64,000 nt of DNA from Streptomyces sp. NBC_00704 (GTDB lineage Bacteria > Actinomycetota > Actinomycetes > Streptomycetales > Streptomycetaceae): the NCBI RefSeq assembly GCF_036226605.1, contig NZ_CP109000.1, positions 682,001-746,000 of the forward strand, read 5' to 3'. The first letter of the stretch is position 1. Every line of letters begins with the position of its first letter. Position numbers and translations under genes: made by a program. Shown piece after piece: positions 35,841-43,634 of the stretch. The notes under the pieces were generated by a model. That model saw nothing but the letters and a program-made list of their open reading frames with translations, was not told the DNA's origin and did no database searches.

Positions 35841-36377
35841 GTGATCACCAACCCAAGCAGGCACTGCATGGTGGAGCTTCAGGCCCTGCCGTCGCGGATC
35901 GGACAGGTCCGCAGAATCGTATCGGCGCAACTGCGCTACTGGCACATGGACCCGCTGATAGACCGGGCCGCGCTCGGTGTGACGGAGCTGCTGACCAACG
36001 TCCACCTGCACGCCCAGCCCGACAAGACGTGCGTCGTGGAGCTGGAGCTGCTGCTGGACCGGCTCACCGTCTCCGTGCGGGACCGCGATCCGCGACTGCC
36101 CGTCATGGGCTCCGCCGAGCAGGAGGCCCTCGCCACCTGCGGACGCGGACTCGCCATGGTGGCCGCGGTGAGCGAGAGCTGGGGCGCCCGGCCCGACGGG
36201 GAGTCCGGCAAGGTCGTGTGGTTCACGCTGCCCGCGCCCAGCGCCACCCGCGAGGTGTCGGCGCGGCCGACCCGGCGCACCCCCAGGGAGCAGACCGTGC
36301 CGCTGTTCGCGGAGGTCGGCCCCGTCGACGACCTGGTGCCCGCCCACGCCCCCGCCCGGCCGGCCGTCGTCGGCTGA
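35841..36377 (+). CDS. anti-sigma-factor-type ATP-binding protein (HATPase_c, RsbW/SpoIIAB-like)
   Basis: A 178-residue GHKL ATPase-domain protein. The N-box is ALGVTELLTNVHLHA (about 45-59), the G1 region DRDPRLPV, and the G2 loop CGRGLAMVAAVSESWG (about 115). Streptomyces has many such stand-alone kinases, which phosphorylate anti-anti-sigma partners or bind sigma factors. The GTG at 35841 follows GGGGAG at good spacing. A disordered tail of about 40 residues follows the domain. No sigma or anti-anti-sigma gene is adjacent; the SpoIIE-type phosphatase at 964-3087 is the opposing enzyme class. Confidence 0.85.
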   Translation: MITNPSRHCMVELQALPSRIGQVRRIVSAQLRYWHMDPLIDRAALGVTELLTNVHLHAQPDKTCVVELELLLDRLTVSVRDRDPRLPVMGSAEQEALATCGRGLAMVAAVSESWGARPDGESGKVVWFTLPAPSATREVSARPTRRTPREQTVPLFAEVGPVDDLVPAHAPARPAVVG

Positions 36378-36401
36378 CCGGGCGGTGACCGCCGCCGGAC
36401 C

Positions 36402-36449
36402 CGCCCGCCCGAGGCGGCCCGCCCCCGAGGGGCGGCCGCCGGGCGGGCG
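36402..36449. terminator. long hairpin between convergent genes
   Basis: A 48-nt imperfect inverted repeat (CGCCCGCCCG... paired with ...CGGGCGGGCG, loop CGA) between the HATPase gene and the convergent SHOCT gene. Two mismatches interrupt a stem of more than 20 bp. Its position suggests a bidirectional terminator. Confidence 0.6.
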
Positions 36450-36480
36450 TCGTCGGCTTCCCGCGCACGGCCGCGCCGGT

Positions 36481-36756
36481 TCAGCGGCCGGGCCGGCCGA
36501 ACTGCTCGTCCAGGACCGACACCCGGCGCCAGTACTCGTCCTCGTCGATCTCGCCGGAGGCGAAGCGCCGGCCGAGCACGGCGAGCGGGGAGTCGCCCGC
36601 GGGACGGTCCATCGGGTTCCAGGGCCCGCGACGGCCTCGCCCGACCGTGCGGCGCACGAAGGTGACCACGCCGACGACGACGGCCGCCCAGATCAGCGGA
36701 AGGAACAGGATCCAGGGGCCGGGCCCGCCGCCGCCCCAGTTCGCCAGGGTGTTCAT
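36481..36756 (-). CDS. SHOCT-domain small membrane protein
   Basis: A 91-residue protein with one transmembrane helix (WILFLPLIWAAVVVGVVTFV, about 15-34), a basic linker, and a C-terminal SHOCT-type helical hairpin (LAVLGRRFASGEIDEDEYWRRVSVL). SHOCT motifs are short oligomerisation modules; the biological role is unknown. The ATG at 36756 follows GAGGAGATGACC. Confidence 0.85.
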   Translation of the reverse strand: MNTLANWGGGGPGPWILFLPLIWAAVVVGVVTFVRRTVGRGRRGPWNPMDRPAGDSPLAVLGRRFASGEIDEDEYWRRVSVLDEQFGRPGR

Positions 36757-37078
36757 CTCGGGTCATCTCCTCGGTGAGTTCTCGTGCACTGCGATGCTTC
36801 GAGAGTCCCGCCGCAAGGGGGTCCCGGGCGTCGTACGGTCAGCGGCAGTTCGCCTACCTCCACGGGAGTAGGCGCGACGAGCCGCCGGCACCGCGAGCGA
36901 GGCCTGCCCGGCACGGATGGCGGCCGCTCGGGCCGGATCGCCGGGGCCCGCTGACGCGCCGTGGCCCGATCGGGTCGAGGTCTGTCCCGCCGACACGCTG
37001 TCCGGTACGGCACACCGGGTGAGGATGGCCGACGAAGCCGGACGACCGGCGAAGCCACAGGTGAGGAGCGGGACGGCC
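36757..37078. other. gene-free divergent gap
   Basis: About 320 bp between the SHOCT and DUF1272 genes. The open frames reflect composition and have no family features. A 6-bp inverted repeat GCCTAC...GTAGGC at 36851-36872 is the only element noticed. Confidence 0.45.
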
Positions 37079-37267
37079 ATGGCCCTGGAGATGCGCGACC
37101 ACTGCGAGCGGTGCACGACGACCACCCTGCCGCCCGGCGCGGCGGCCCGGATCTGCTCCTACGAGTGCACGTACTGCGTGCCGTGCGCCGAGACCCTGCG
37201 GGACGTCTGCCCCAACTGCGGTGGCGAACTCACGCCCCGGCCCCGCCGGGCGGCCACCGCCGCCTGA
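37079..37267 (+). CDS. DUF1272 zinc-ribbon-like small protein
   Basis: A 62-residue protein with seven cysteines in pairs: CERC at about 9-12, C..YECTYCVPC in the middle, and CPNCGGEL near the end. This matches DUF1272, a small probable zinc-binding family of unknown function. ATG at 37079 is preceded by AGGAG at 11 nt. The longer open frame from 36917 is not supported. A GC-rich tandem repeat follows the stop. Confidence 0.85.
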   Translation: MALEMRDHCERCTTTTLPPGAAARICSYECTYCVPCAETLRDVCPNCGGELTPRPRRAATAA

Positions 37268-37402
37268 CGCCCCGCGGCCCGCAGGGCGGCGGCGGGGCCG
37301 ACGGCCGAGGTCCGGGCGACGCCCCGCAGCCCGCAGGGCGGCGGGGGTCACGGCGGAGGTCCGGGCGACGCCCCGCAGCCCGCAGGGCGGCGGGGGTCAC
37401 GG
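37266..37402. repeat. 49-bp tandem repeat of hairpin units between convergent genes
   Basis: The unit starting GGTCCGGGCGACGCCCCGCA begins at 37309 and again at 37358 (49-bp spacing), nearly identical, and a degenerate first copy starts at 37266. Each unit contains CCCCGC...GCGGGG arms able to fold into a hairpin. It lies just after the DUF1272 stop, so it may act as a multiplied terminator. Confidence 0.8.
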
Positions 37403-37601
37403 TCGGGGGCCGGGCCGGACTCCCCTCCGGGCGGTCGTCGCCGCCCCTCGGATCAGGCCGAGTCGCCGGATCGCCCGCCAGGTGCCGACAGGCCACCAGG
37501 TACCGGCAAACCACCGGGTGCGGACAGGCCGGCGGGTGCGGGTCGGTCCTCGCCCGCGGACCGGGTCCCGCCCCGTCCGCGTACCGGCCCCCGTCCGCCG
37601 A
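37403..37601. other. degenerate short-repeat intergenic region
   Basis: Between the 49-bp array and the dehydrogenase stop, the sequence has loosely repeated 19-bp units of the form CCACCRGGTRCCGRCA (about 37485-37545). No gene is apparent; translations are low-complexity in all frames. Confidence 0.4.
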
Positions 37602-38504
37602 TCAGGCCCCTTCCGCCGACCCGGCCCGCTCGTCGAAGCTGGCGAAATAGGCGGCGACCATGTCCTCGTCGCCGTGCCCCTGGGCGGCGGCGCGCTCCAG
37701 CCGCTCGGCGGTCGCCGCCGCCACGTCCAGCCGGACGCCGTTGGAGCGCCCGGCCTCGACGATCAGACGCGCGTCCTTGGCGGCGGTGGTCACGGCGAAC
37801 TGGGCGGGCGAGAGCCGGTCGTCGAGGACCAGGGCCGACTTCGCCTTCAGGTACCCCATGTCGAGCGGGCCGCCCTCGATGAGGTCGAAGAACGCGTGGG
37901 GGTCGACGTCCAGCGCCTGTGACAGGGCGAGGACCTCGCCGGCCGCCGCGGTGGCCGCGAGCACCCAGCTGTTGGCGACCAGTTTCAGACGGGTGGCGCT
38001 GCCCTCGGCCCCGTCCTCGCCGGTCCACACGGTGCGCGCGCCGACGGCCTCCAGGACCGGGGTCACCGCGGCGCGTCCGGCCTGCGGTCCCGCCGCGAGC
38101 ACGGTCAGCTGACCGGCCTCGGCGGGCCGGCGGGTGCCCAGCACGGGCGCGTCGAAGAAGACCAGGCCGTGGGCGCGGGCGAAGGCGGCGAGGTCGCCGA
38201 CCGCCTCGATCCCGGCGGTCGTCGACTGCACCCAGGCCGCGCCGGAACGCAGCGCGGGGGCCGCCCGGCGCATGACCTCCAGTGCGGCGGGGCCGTCGTG
38301 GAGCATGGTCAGAACGACGTCCGCGCCCTCGACGGCCTCCTCGGGGGTGTCGGTCACGTGCACGCCGTCCTCGGCGAGCGGCCCCGCCTTGGCGCGGGTG
38401 CGGTTCCAGGCCCGCACGGTGTGTCCGGCCCGGGCGACGTTGCGCGCCATCGCGGCGCCCATGATGCCCGTGCCGAGGACGCTCACGGTCAGCTTGTCTG
38501 TCAT
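37602..38504 (-). CDS. NAD(P)-dependent oxidoreductase, 3-hydroxyisobutyrate dehydrogenase family
   Basis: A 300-residue beta-hydroxyacid dehydrogenase. Residues 1-160 form the Rossmann domain with VLGTGIMGAAMARNVARAG; the substrate loop is WVQSTTAGIEAV, where the usual DxS motif is altered; the cross-over helix KLVANSWVLAATAAAGEVLAL carries the catalytic lysine (about 177). The family includes glyoxylate/succinic semialdehyde and 3-hydroxyisobutyrate reductases and imine reductases. The changed S-x-x loop leaves the substrate open. ATG at 38504. Confidence 0.87.
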   Translation of the reverse strand: MTDKLTVSVLGTGIMGAAMARNVARAGHTVRAWNRTRAKAGPLAEDGVHVTDTPEEAVEGADVVLTMLHDGPAALEVMRRAAPALRSGAAWVQSTTAGIEAVGDLAAFARAHGLVFFDAPVLGTRRPAEAGQLTVLAAGPQAGRAAVTPVLEAVGARTVWTGEDGAEGSATRLKLVANSWVLAATAAAGEVLALSQALDVDPHAFFDLIEGGPLDMGYLKAKSALVLDDRLSPAQFAVTTAAKDARLIVEAGRSNGVRLDVAAATAERLERAAAQGHGDEDMVAAYFASFDERAGSAEGA

Positions 38505-38641
38505 ACCGTCAACCTACGTCGGCGGGCGCGGAGAAGGCGGTCCTGCTTCGCGCGCTGGACAGTCGGGCTCCGCGATTCGGCCGCTCGGCGGGCAGGGTGG
38601 CGGCGTGCCCCCGCGCGGCCCGCGTCGCCGCGTCCCGCGGC

Positions 38642-39886
38642 TCACCCGGCGGGCAGCGCTCCCAGCGGGTCGTCCAGGACCGGCTGCCAGGCGAGTTCGG
38701 CCGCGCCGACCAGGCTGTTGTGGTCGAGGGAGCAGGCGAGGATCGGCACCCCTCCGCTGTGCCCCCACAGACTGCGGTCGGAGACGACCGCGCGCAGCCG
38801 GCCCGGGTCGGCGTCCAGGAGGGTGCCGTGCAGGCCGCCGAGGACGATGCGGTCGGGATTGAGGATGTTGACCAGGCCCGCCAGGCCCAGCCCGAGCCGG
38901 TCGATCAGGGTCTCCACGGCCGTGCGGACGGCCGGATCGCCGTGTTCCTCGCGGATCAGTTCGTTGGCCTGGCGCAGCAGGGAGCCTTCCGGGCCGGGCT
39001 CGCGGCCGGCCGCGGTGAGCAGCGCGAGCGGATCGGCCTCGACGTCGAGGCAGCCGCGGCTGCCGCAGTGGCAGGGCCGTCCCTCGGGGTTGACGGTGAG
39101 ATGGCCGACCTCGAGGGCGAGGCCCGAACTGCCCGTGTGCAGGCGGCCGTCGAGCACGAGCGCGCCGCCGACGCCCCGGTGCCCGGTGGCCACGCACAGC
39201 AGATCGCGGGCGCCGCGTCCCGCGCCGTGCCGGTGCTCGGCGAGGGCGGCGAGATTGACGTCGTTGGCCGCGAAGGCCGGGCCGGTGACGCCCGCCGCCC
39301 GGACCCGCTCGGCGAAGATCTCCCGCACGGGCGCTCCCACCGGCCACGCCAGGTGCAGCGGGTTCAGCGCCAGACCCTCGGGCTCGGTGACCGCGGACGG
39401 CACGGCGAGCCCGGCGCCGACACAGCGCCTGCCGGTCGTCCGCAGCAGTTCCGCCCCGGCGTCGACGGCCGCGCCGAGGACCTTGGCCGGGTCGGCGTCG
39501 ACGGTCTCGCAGCTGGGCGTCGTGGCGACGATCCGCCCGCCGAGGCCGACCAGCGCGGCCCGGTATCCGTCGGAGTGGACCTGGGCGGCCAGCACGACCG
39601 GCCCCTCGCGGGCGACTTCCAGCCGGTGGGAGGGACGGCCCTGCGATCCCGCCGCCGCGGCGGGCCGCGCGTCCACCCGGATCAGTCCCAGCGCCTCCAG
39701 CTCCGCGGCGACCGCGCCCGCCGTGGCCCGCGTGACGCCGAGTTCCGCGGTGAGCACGGCCCGGGTGGGTGCCCGTCCGGTGTGCACGAGCTCCAACGCG
39801 GGGCCGAGCGCTCCACGCCCCCGGTCCAACCGCGCCCTCGAGGTGGTCCCTTCCCCCGCCGACCGGGGGTCCGCCTTGCCGCTCAT
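38642..39886 (-). CDS. ROK-family transcriptional repressor
   Basis: A 414-residue regulator. An N-terminal winged helix (TGRAPTRAVLTAELGVTRAT, residues about 30-60) is followed by a ROK sugar-binding domain with GVGGALVLDGRLHTG, the zinc motif HLTVNPEGRPCHCGSRGCLD (about 235-255) and LNPDRIVLGGL. ROK repressors of the NagC/XylR type sense sugars. It starts 28 bp from the AlkB stop and is co-directional with it. No sugar transport genes are next to it. Confidence 0.88.
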   Translation of the reverse strand: MSGKADPRSAGEGTTSRARLDRGRGALGPALELVHTGRAPTRAVLTAELGVTRATAGAVAAELEALGLIRVDARPAAAAGSQGRPSHRLEVAREGPVVLAAQVHSDGYRAALVGLGGRIVATTPSCETVDADPAKVLGAAVDAGAELLRTTGRRCVGAGLAVPSAVTEPEGLALNPLHLAWPVGAPVREIFAERVRAAGVTGPAFAANDVNLAALAEHRHGAGRGARDLLCVATGHRGVGGALVLDGRLHTGSSGLALEVGHLTVNPEGRPCHCGSRGCLDVEADPLALLTAAGREPGPEGSLLRQANELIREEHGDPAVRTAVETLIDRLGLGLAGLVNILNPDRIVLGGLHGTLLDADPGRLRAVVSDRSLWGHSGGVPILACSLDHNSLVGAAELAWQPVLDDPLGALPAG

Positions 39887-39914
39887 GAGGGCGAGTCTCC
39901 CATGATCCGCTTCG

Positions 39915-40577
39915 TCAGGCGGCGTCCGGGAAGCCGCTGACGCGCAGGGTGACGTTCAGCCGTCCGGTCAGTCCGAGCGAGGCCGGGGCCGTGCCCGGCA
40001 GCACCCGCGGCACCCCGTGGTAGGCGAGTCTGGACGCTCCTCCGAACACGAACAGGTCGCCGCTGCGTAGTTCCACGTCCGCGTAGGGCCGGGTGCGCGT
40101 CCTCGTGTTGCCGAAGCGGAAGACGCAGGCGTCGCCGAGGCTGAGGGAGACGACGGGCGCCGTGGCCCGCTCGTCGGCGTCCCGGTGCATGCCCATCCGG
40201 GCGTCGCCCTCGTAGAAGTTCACCAGCGCGATGTCGTAGGCGGCGCCCTCGGCCTCCGCCGGGCCCAGCGCGTCGGACACGGCGCGCCGGCCCAGCTCGC
40301 CCAGCCAGTCCGGGAACGGCTTGACGGGCGCGCCGTCGCCGTCGGCGACCGTGCGGGCGTAGGCGTAGGGGTACCAGTGCCACCCCAGGCAGACCTGGCG
40401 CGCGGTCATGACGCCGCCGCCGGGCGTGCGGACCGTGCGCAGGCCGGCCGGGGGGCGGGCCCACTCCCGGCAGGCCTTCAGCAGCTCGCGCTGGCGGGCG
40501 TCGTCCAGCCAGTCGGGCAGATGCACCGCGCCCGGCGCGACCTGGGCCGGTTCCCGCGCAAACAGTCCGGTGTCCAT
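39915..40577 (-). CDS. AlkB-type alpha-ketoglutarate-dependent dioxygenase
   Basis: A 220-residue Fe(II)/2-oxoglutarate dioxygenase expected to repair alkylated DNA by oxidative demethylation. Iron ligands appear in GMHRDADE (His and Asp, about 130) and YHGVPRVLPG (His, about 187), and the 2-oxoglutarate-binding RLNVTLRV (about 205) matches RxNxTxR. VNFYEGDARMGMH is the family strand. ATG at 40577; it is divergent from the methyltransferase gene with 65 bp between. Confidence 0.9.
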   Translation of the reverse strand: MDTGLFAREPAQVAPGAVHLPDWLDDARQRELLKACREWARPPAGLRTVRTPGGGVMTARQVCLGWHWYPYAYARTVADGDGAPVKPFPDWLGELGRRAVSDALGPAEAEGAAYDIALVNFYEGDARMGMHRDADERATAPVVSLSLGDACVFRFGNTRTRTRPYADVELRSGDLFVFGGASRLAYHGVPRVLPGTAPASLGLTGRLNVTLRVSGFPDAA

Positions 40578-40642
40578 GTGCCCATCCTCCTCCTCGGCTC
40601 CGGCACCCGGCCTGATCTGCGGCTCGGCTAGCCTGGGCCACG

Positions 40643-41794
40643 ATGAACGACGCTATGAGGACGCCGTGGGGCGAGGTCTCCCTGGCCCGCTTCCCCGAGG
40701 ACCCGCGCGAGACGCTGCGCGCGTGGGACGCCGCCGACGCGTACCTGCTCAGACACCTCGCCGAGCGCGAGGTGCCGTGGACGGGTTCCGTGGTCGTGCT
40801 CGGCGACCGCTGGGGCGCGCTGGTCACGGCGCTCGCGGCACACCGTCCGACGCAGATCACGGACTCGTGGCTGGGCCAGGAGGCGACCCGGGAGAACCTC
40901 GCGCGGGCCGGTGTCGGGGCCGGCGCCGTCGGGCTGCTCACCACGCAGGACCCGGTGCCGGAGCGGATCGACGTGCTGCTGGTCCGGGTGCCCAAGAGCC
41001 TCGCGCTGCTGGAGGACCAGCTGCTGCGGCTCGCGCCCGCGGTGCACGCGGAGACGGTGGTCGTCGGCGCCGGCATGGTGAAGGAGATCCACACGTCGAC
41101 GCTGCGGCTGTTCGAGCGGATCCTCGGGCCGACGCGGACCTCGCTCGCCGAGCAGAAGGCCCGGCTGGTGTTCTGCACGCCGGACCCGTCGCTGAAGCGC
41201 CCCCGCAATCCGTGGCCGCACACCTACGACCTGCCCGACGACGTCGGCGGCGCTCTCGCGGGCCGGCCGGTCGTCAATCACGCGGGTGTGTTCTGCGCGG
41301 AGCGGCTCGACATCGGCACCCGGTTCTTCCTGGAGCATCTGCCGCGGACCACGGGGCGGCGGCGGGTCGTCGACCTGGGCTGCGGCAACGGGGTCGTCGG
41401 CACGGCGGTGGCGCTGGCCGACCCGGCCGCCGAGGTGCTGTTCACGGACGAGTCGTTCCAGGCGGTGGCGTCGGCGGAGGCCACGTACAAGGCCAACGGG
41501 GTGCCGGGGCACGCCGAGTTCCGGGTGGGCGACGGGCTCGCGGGGGTCGCCGACGGCAGTGTGGACGTCGTGCTCAACAACCCGCCGTTCCACTCGCACC
41601 AGGCCACGACCGACGCGACGGCCTGGCGCATGTTCACCGGGGCGCGGCGCGCGCTGCGGCCGGGCGGTGAGCTGTGGGTGGTGGGCAACCGTCATCTGGG
41701 CTACCACGTGAAGCTGAAGCGGCTGTTCGGCGCCTGTGAGACGGTCGCCGGCGACCGCAAGTTCGTGGTCCTGAAGGCGGTCAGCCCGCAGTGA
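40643..41794 (+). CDS. RsmC/RlmG-like class I methyltransferase
   Basis: A 383-residue protein. The N-terminal half is a degenerate methyltransferase-like domain (SVVVLGDRWGALVTALA), and the C-terminal half is active-type, with RRVVDLGCGNGVVGTAVALAD (about 250) and the amino-methylating motif DVVLNNPPFHSHQ (about 315). This two-domain plan with NPPF matches rRNA guanine-N2 methyltransferases RsmC and RlmG, so 16S or 23S rRNA is the likely target. ATG at 40643. Its 3' end overlaps the convergent aldolase gene by 14 nt. Confidence 0.87.
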   Translation: MNDAMRTPWGEVSLARFPEDPRETLRAWDAADAYLLRHLAEREVPWTGSVVVLGDRWGALVTALAAHRPTQITDSWLGQEATRENLARAGVGAGAVGLLTTQDPVPERIDVLLVRVPKSLALLEDQLLRLAPAVHAETVVVGAGMVKEIHTSTLRLFERILGPTRTSLAEQKARLVFCTPDPSLKRPRNPWPHTYDLPDDVGGALAGRPVVNHAGVFCAERLDIGTRFFLEHLPRTTGRRRVVDLGCGNGVVGTAVALADPAAEVLFTDESFQAVASAEATYKANGVPGHAEFRVGDGLAGVADGSVDVVLNNPPFHSHQATTDATAWRMFTGARRALRPGGELWVVGNRHLGYHVKLKRLFGACETVAGDRKFVVLKAVSPQ

Positions 41795-42623
41795 GTCCCG
41801 CCCCGGCGACGATCCGCTCCACGGTGCGCGCCATGGCCTCGCGGCCCGCGGCGAGGTAGCGGCGGGCGTCGACGACGTCGGGGTGCGCCGCCAGGTGGGC
41901 GCGGACGGCGCCGGTCATGGCCTGGTTGAGCGCGGTGCCGATGTTGACCTTGGCGATGCCGCCGGCGACGGCCGCCCGCAGTTCGTGGTCCGGGACTCCG
42001 GAGGAGCCGTGCAGGACGAGGGGCACGTCGAGTGCCGCGCCGAGCCGGCCGATCAGCCCGTGGTCGAGGGCGGCGGTGCGGTCGGTCATCGCGTGGACGC
42101 TGCCGACGGCGACGGCCAGGGCGTCCACGCCCGATGCGGCGACGAACGCGCGCGCCTCGGCCGGGTCGGTGCGGGCCCCGGCGACATGGGCGCCCTTTCC
42201 GCCGATCTCTCCCAACTCCGCCTCGATCCACAGTCCTTGGGCGTGCGCCTGCTCGACGGCCGAGCGGGTCGCGGCGAGGTTGGCCTCGTAGGGGAGCCGG
42301 GAGGCGTCGTACATGACGGAGCTGAAGCCCGCCTCCGCCGCCTGGCCGAGGAGCAGGTCGCTGCGGACGTGGTCGAGGTGCAGCGCGACGGGCACGAGGG
42401 CCCGTTCGGCGGCGACGGCGGCCGCGCGGGCCAGCGGCAGCACCTGCCCCTGCCGGAAGGCGACGGCGTTCTCGCTGATCTGGAGCACGACGGGGACGCC
42501 GGCCGCCTCCGCCCCCGCGACGACCGCCTCGATGTGTTCCAGGGCGACGATGTTGAAGGCCGCGACGGCGGTCCGGGCGGTGTGGGCCCGGGTGACCAGG
42601 TCGCCGGTGGTGGTGAGGGGCAT
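41781..42623 (-). CDS. class II (zinc) fructose/tagatose-bisphosphate aldolase
   Basis: A 280-residue TIM-barrel aldolase of the GatY/KbaY/FbaA class. Zinc and catalytic motifs are LHLDHVRS (about 85), ELGEIGGKG (about 135), DALAVAVGSVHAM (about 170), the phosphate loop LHGSSGVPD (about 205) and GIAKVNIGTALN. It lies 9 bp after a SIS isomerase gene on the same strand, the pairing found in galactosamine or GlcNAc catabolic operons where the SIS protein isomerises the sugar phosphate and the aldolase cleaves it. The exact sugar is inferred. Confidence 0.88.
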   Translation of the reverse strand: MPLTTTGDLVTRAHTARTAVAAFNIVALEHIEAVVAGAEAAGVPVVLQISENAVAFRQGQVLPLARAAAVAAERALVPVALHLDHVRSDLLLGQAAEAGFSSVMYDASRLPYEANLAATRSAVEQAHAQGLWIEAELGEIGGKGAHVAGARTDPAEARAFVAASGVDALAVAVGSVHAMTDRTAALDHGLIGRLGAALDVPLVLHGSSGVPDHELRAAVAGGIAKVNIGTALNQAMTGAVRAHLAAHPDVVDARRYLAAGREAMARTVERIVAGAGLTAG

Positions 42624-42632
42624 CGCACCTCC

Positions 42633-43514
42633 TCAGGGGGCGAGGATCACCGAGCGGGTGAGGTGGCGGGGCCGGTCCGGATCGAGGCCGCGCGCCGCGG
42701 CCAGGGCGACGGCGAGGCGCTGGGCCCGCACCAGTTCGGCGAGGGGGTCCAGCGTGCCCTCGATCCACAGCGCGCCGGTGGCGCGCACCTCGTCGGCCAG
42801 GCCGCGCGGCGCCTTCCCGAACATCCAGACGGCCGTGCCCCGCGTGCTGACGCTGATGGGCCCGTGCCGGTATTCCATGGCGGGGTAGGCCTCGGTCCAG
42901 GACAGCGAGGCCTCGCGCATCTTCAGGGCGGCCTCGTCGGCGAGTCCGGCCGTCCAGCCCCGTCCGAGGAAGGTGAACTGCCCGCACTCCAGGAGGCCTT
43001 GAGGCAAGGGCTCGGCGAGCGCGGTGCGGGCGTCCTCGACGACGGCGTCGGTGTGCAGCCCGACGCGGGCGCGCAGCAGGGTGAGGGCGGTGGTGGCGAA
43101 CCGGGTCTGCACGACGGAGCGTTCGTCGGCACGGTCCAGGACGATCACGTGGTCGGCGGCGGTCGTCACCGGGGTGTCCGGGTCGGCGGTGATCGCGGTC
43201 GTGCGGGTGCGTCCGCGCAGCCGGGCGAGCAGGTCGAGGATCTCGGTGGTGGTGCCGGAGCGGGTCAGGACGACGACCCGGTCGTAGCGGCGGCCGTACG
43301 GGAACTCCGAGGCGGCGAAGGCGTCCGTCTCGCCGTGTCCCGCGCTCTCGCGCAGCGCCGCCGCGGACCGGGCCATGAAGCAGGAGGTGCCGCAGCCCAC
43401 GATCGCCACCCGCTCCCCCGGCTCGGGCAACTCCTTCGCGCAGGCGTCGGCTTGGGCGGCGGCCCGGCTCCAGCACGCGGGCTGGTCGGTCAGTTCGTCC
43501 TCGACGTGCGTCAT
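42633..43514 (-). CDS. SIS-domain sugar isomerase/deaminase (AgaS-like)
   Basis: A 293-residue protein with two SIS domains. The first shows VAIVGCGTSCFMARS (about 35) and VLTRSGTTTEILDLL (about 80), which bind the sugar phosphate as in the GlmS isomerase half; the second shows FLGRGWTAGLADEAALKMREAS (about 180). There is no glutaminase domain, so a deaminase or ketose/aldose isomerase role is more likely than synthesis. First gene of a two-gene operon with the aldolase. Confidence 0.87.
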   Translation of the reverse strand: MTHVEDELTDQPACWSRAAAQADACAKELPEPGERVAIVGCGTSCFMARSAAALRESAGHGETDAFAASEFPYGRRYDRVVVLTRSGTTTEILDLLARLRGRTRTTAITADPDTPVTTAADHVIVLDRADERSVVQTRFATTALTLLRARVGLHTDAVVEDARTALAEPLPQGLLECGQFTFLGRGWTAGLADEAALKMREASLSWTEAYPAMEYRHGPISVSTRGTAVWMFGKAPRGLADEVRATGALWIEGTLDPLAELVRAQRLAVALAAARGLDPDRPRHLTRSVILAP

Positions 43515-43585
43515 GCCCCACCTCTCGCCGACGGAGTCGTGCCTGCACGGTAGAGCCGGGCTTCCCGCCGCTTCAACCGTGCGGA

Positions 43586-43628
43586 CGCGCCGAGCCGGGC
43601 GGGGCCGCCGCCCGCCCGGCTCGGCGCG
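43586..43628 (-). terminator. 18-bp-stem terminator of htpG
   Basis: A perfect 18-bp inverted repeat (CGCGCCGAGCCGGGCGGG and complement) with a 7-nt loop, 7 bp beyond the htpG stop at 43635. It separates htpG from the SIS gene downstream. Confidence 0.75.
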
Positions 43629-43634
43629 CGGGGC

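Noticed and set aside
36757..37078. Candidate N-terminal extension of the DUF1272 protein
   Set aside because: The family begins at MALEMRDHCERC, and the ATG at 37079 has an adequate ribosome site.
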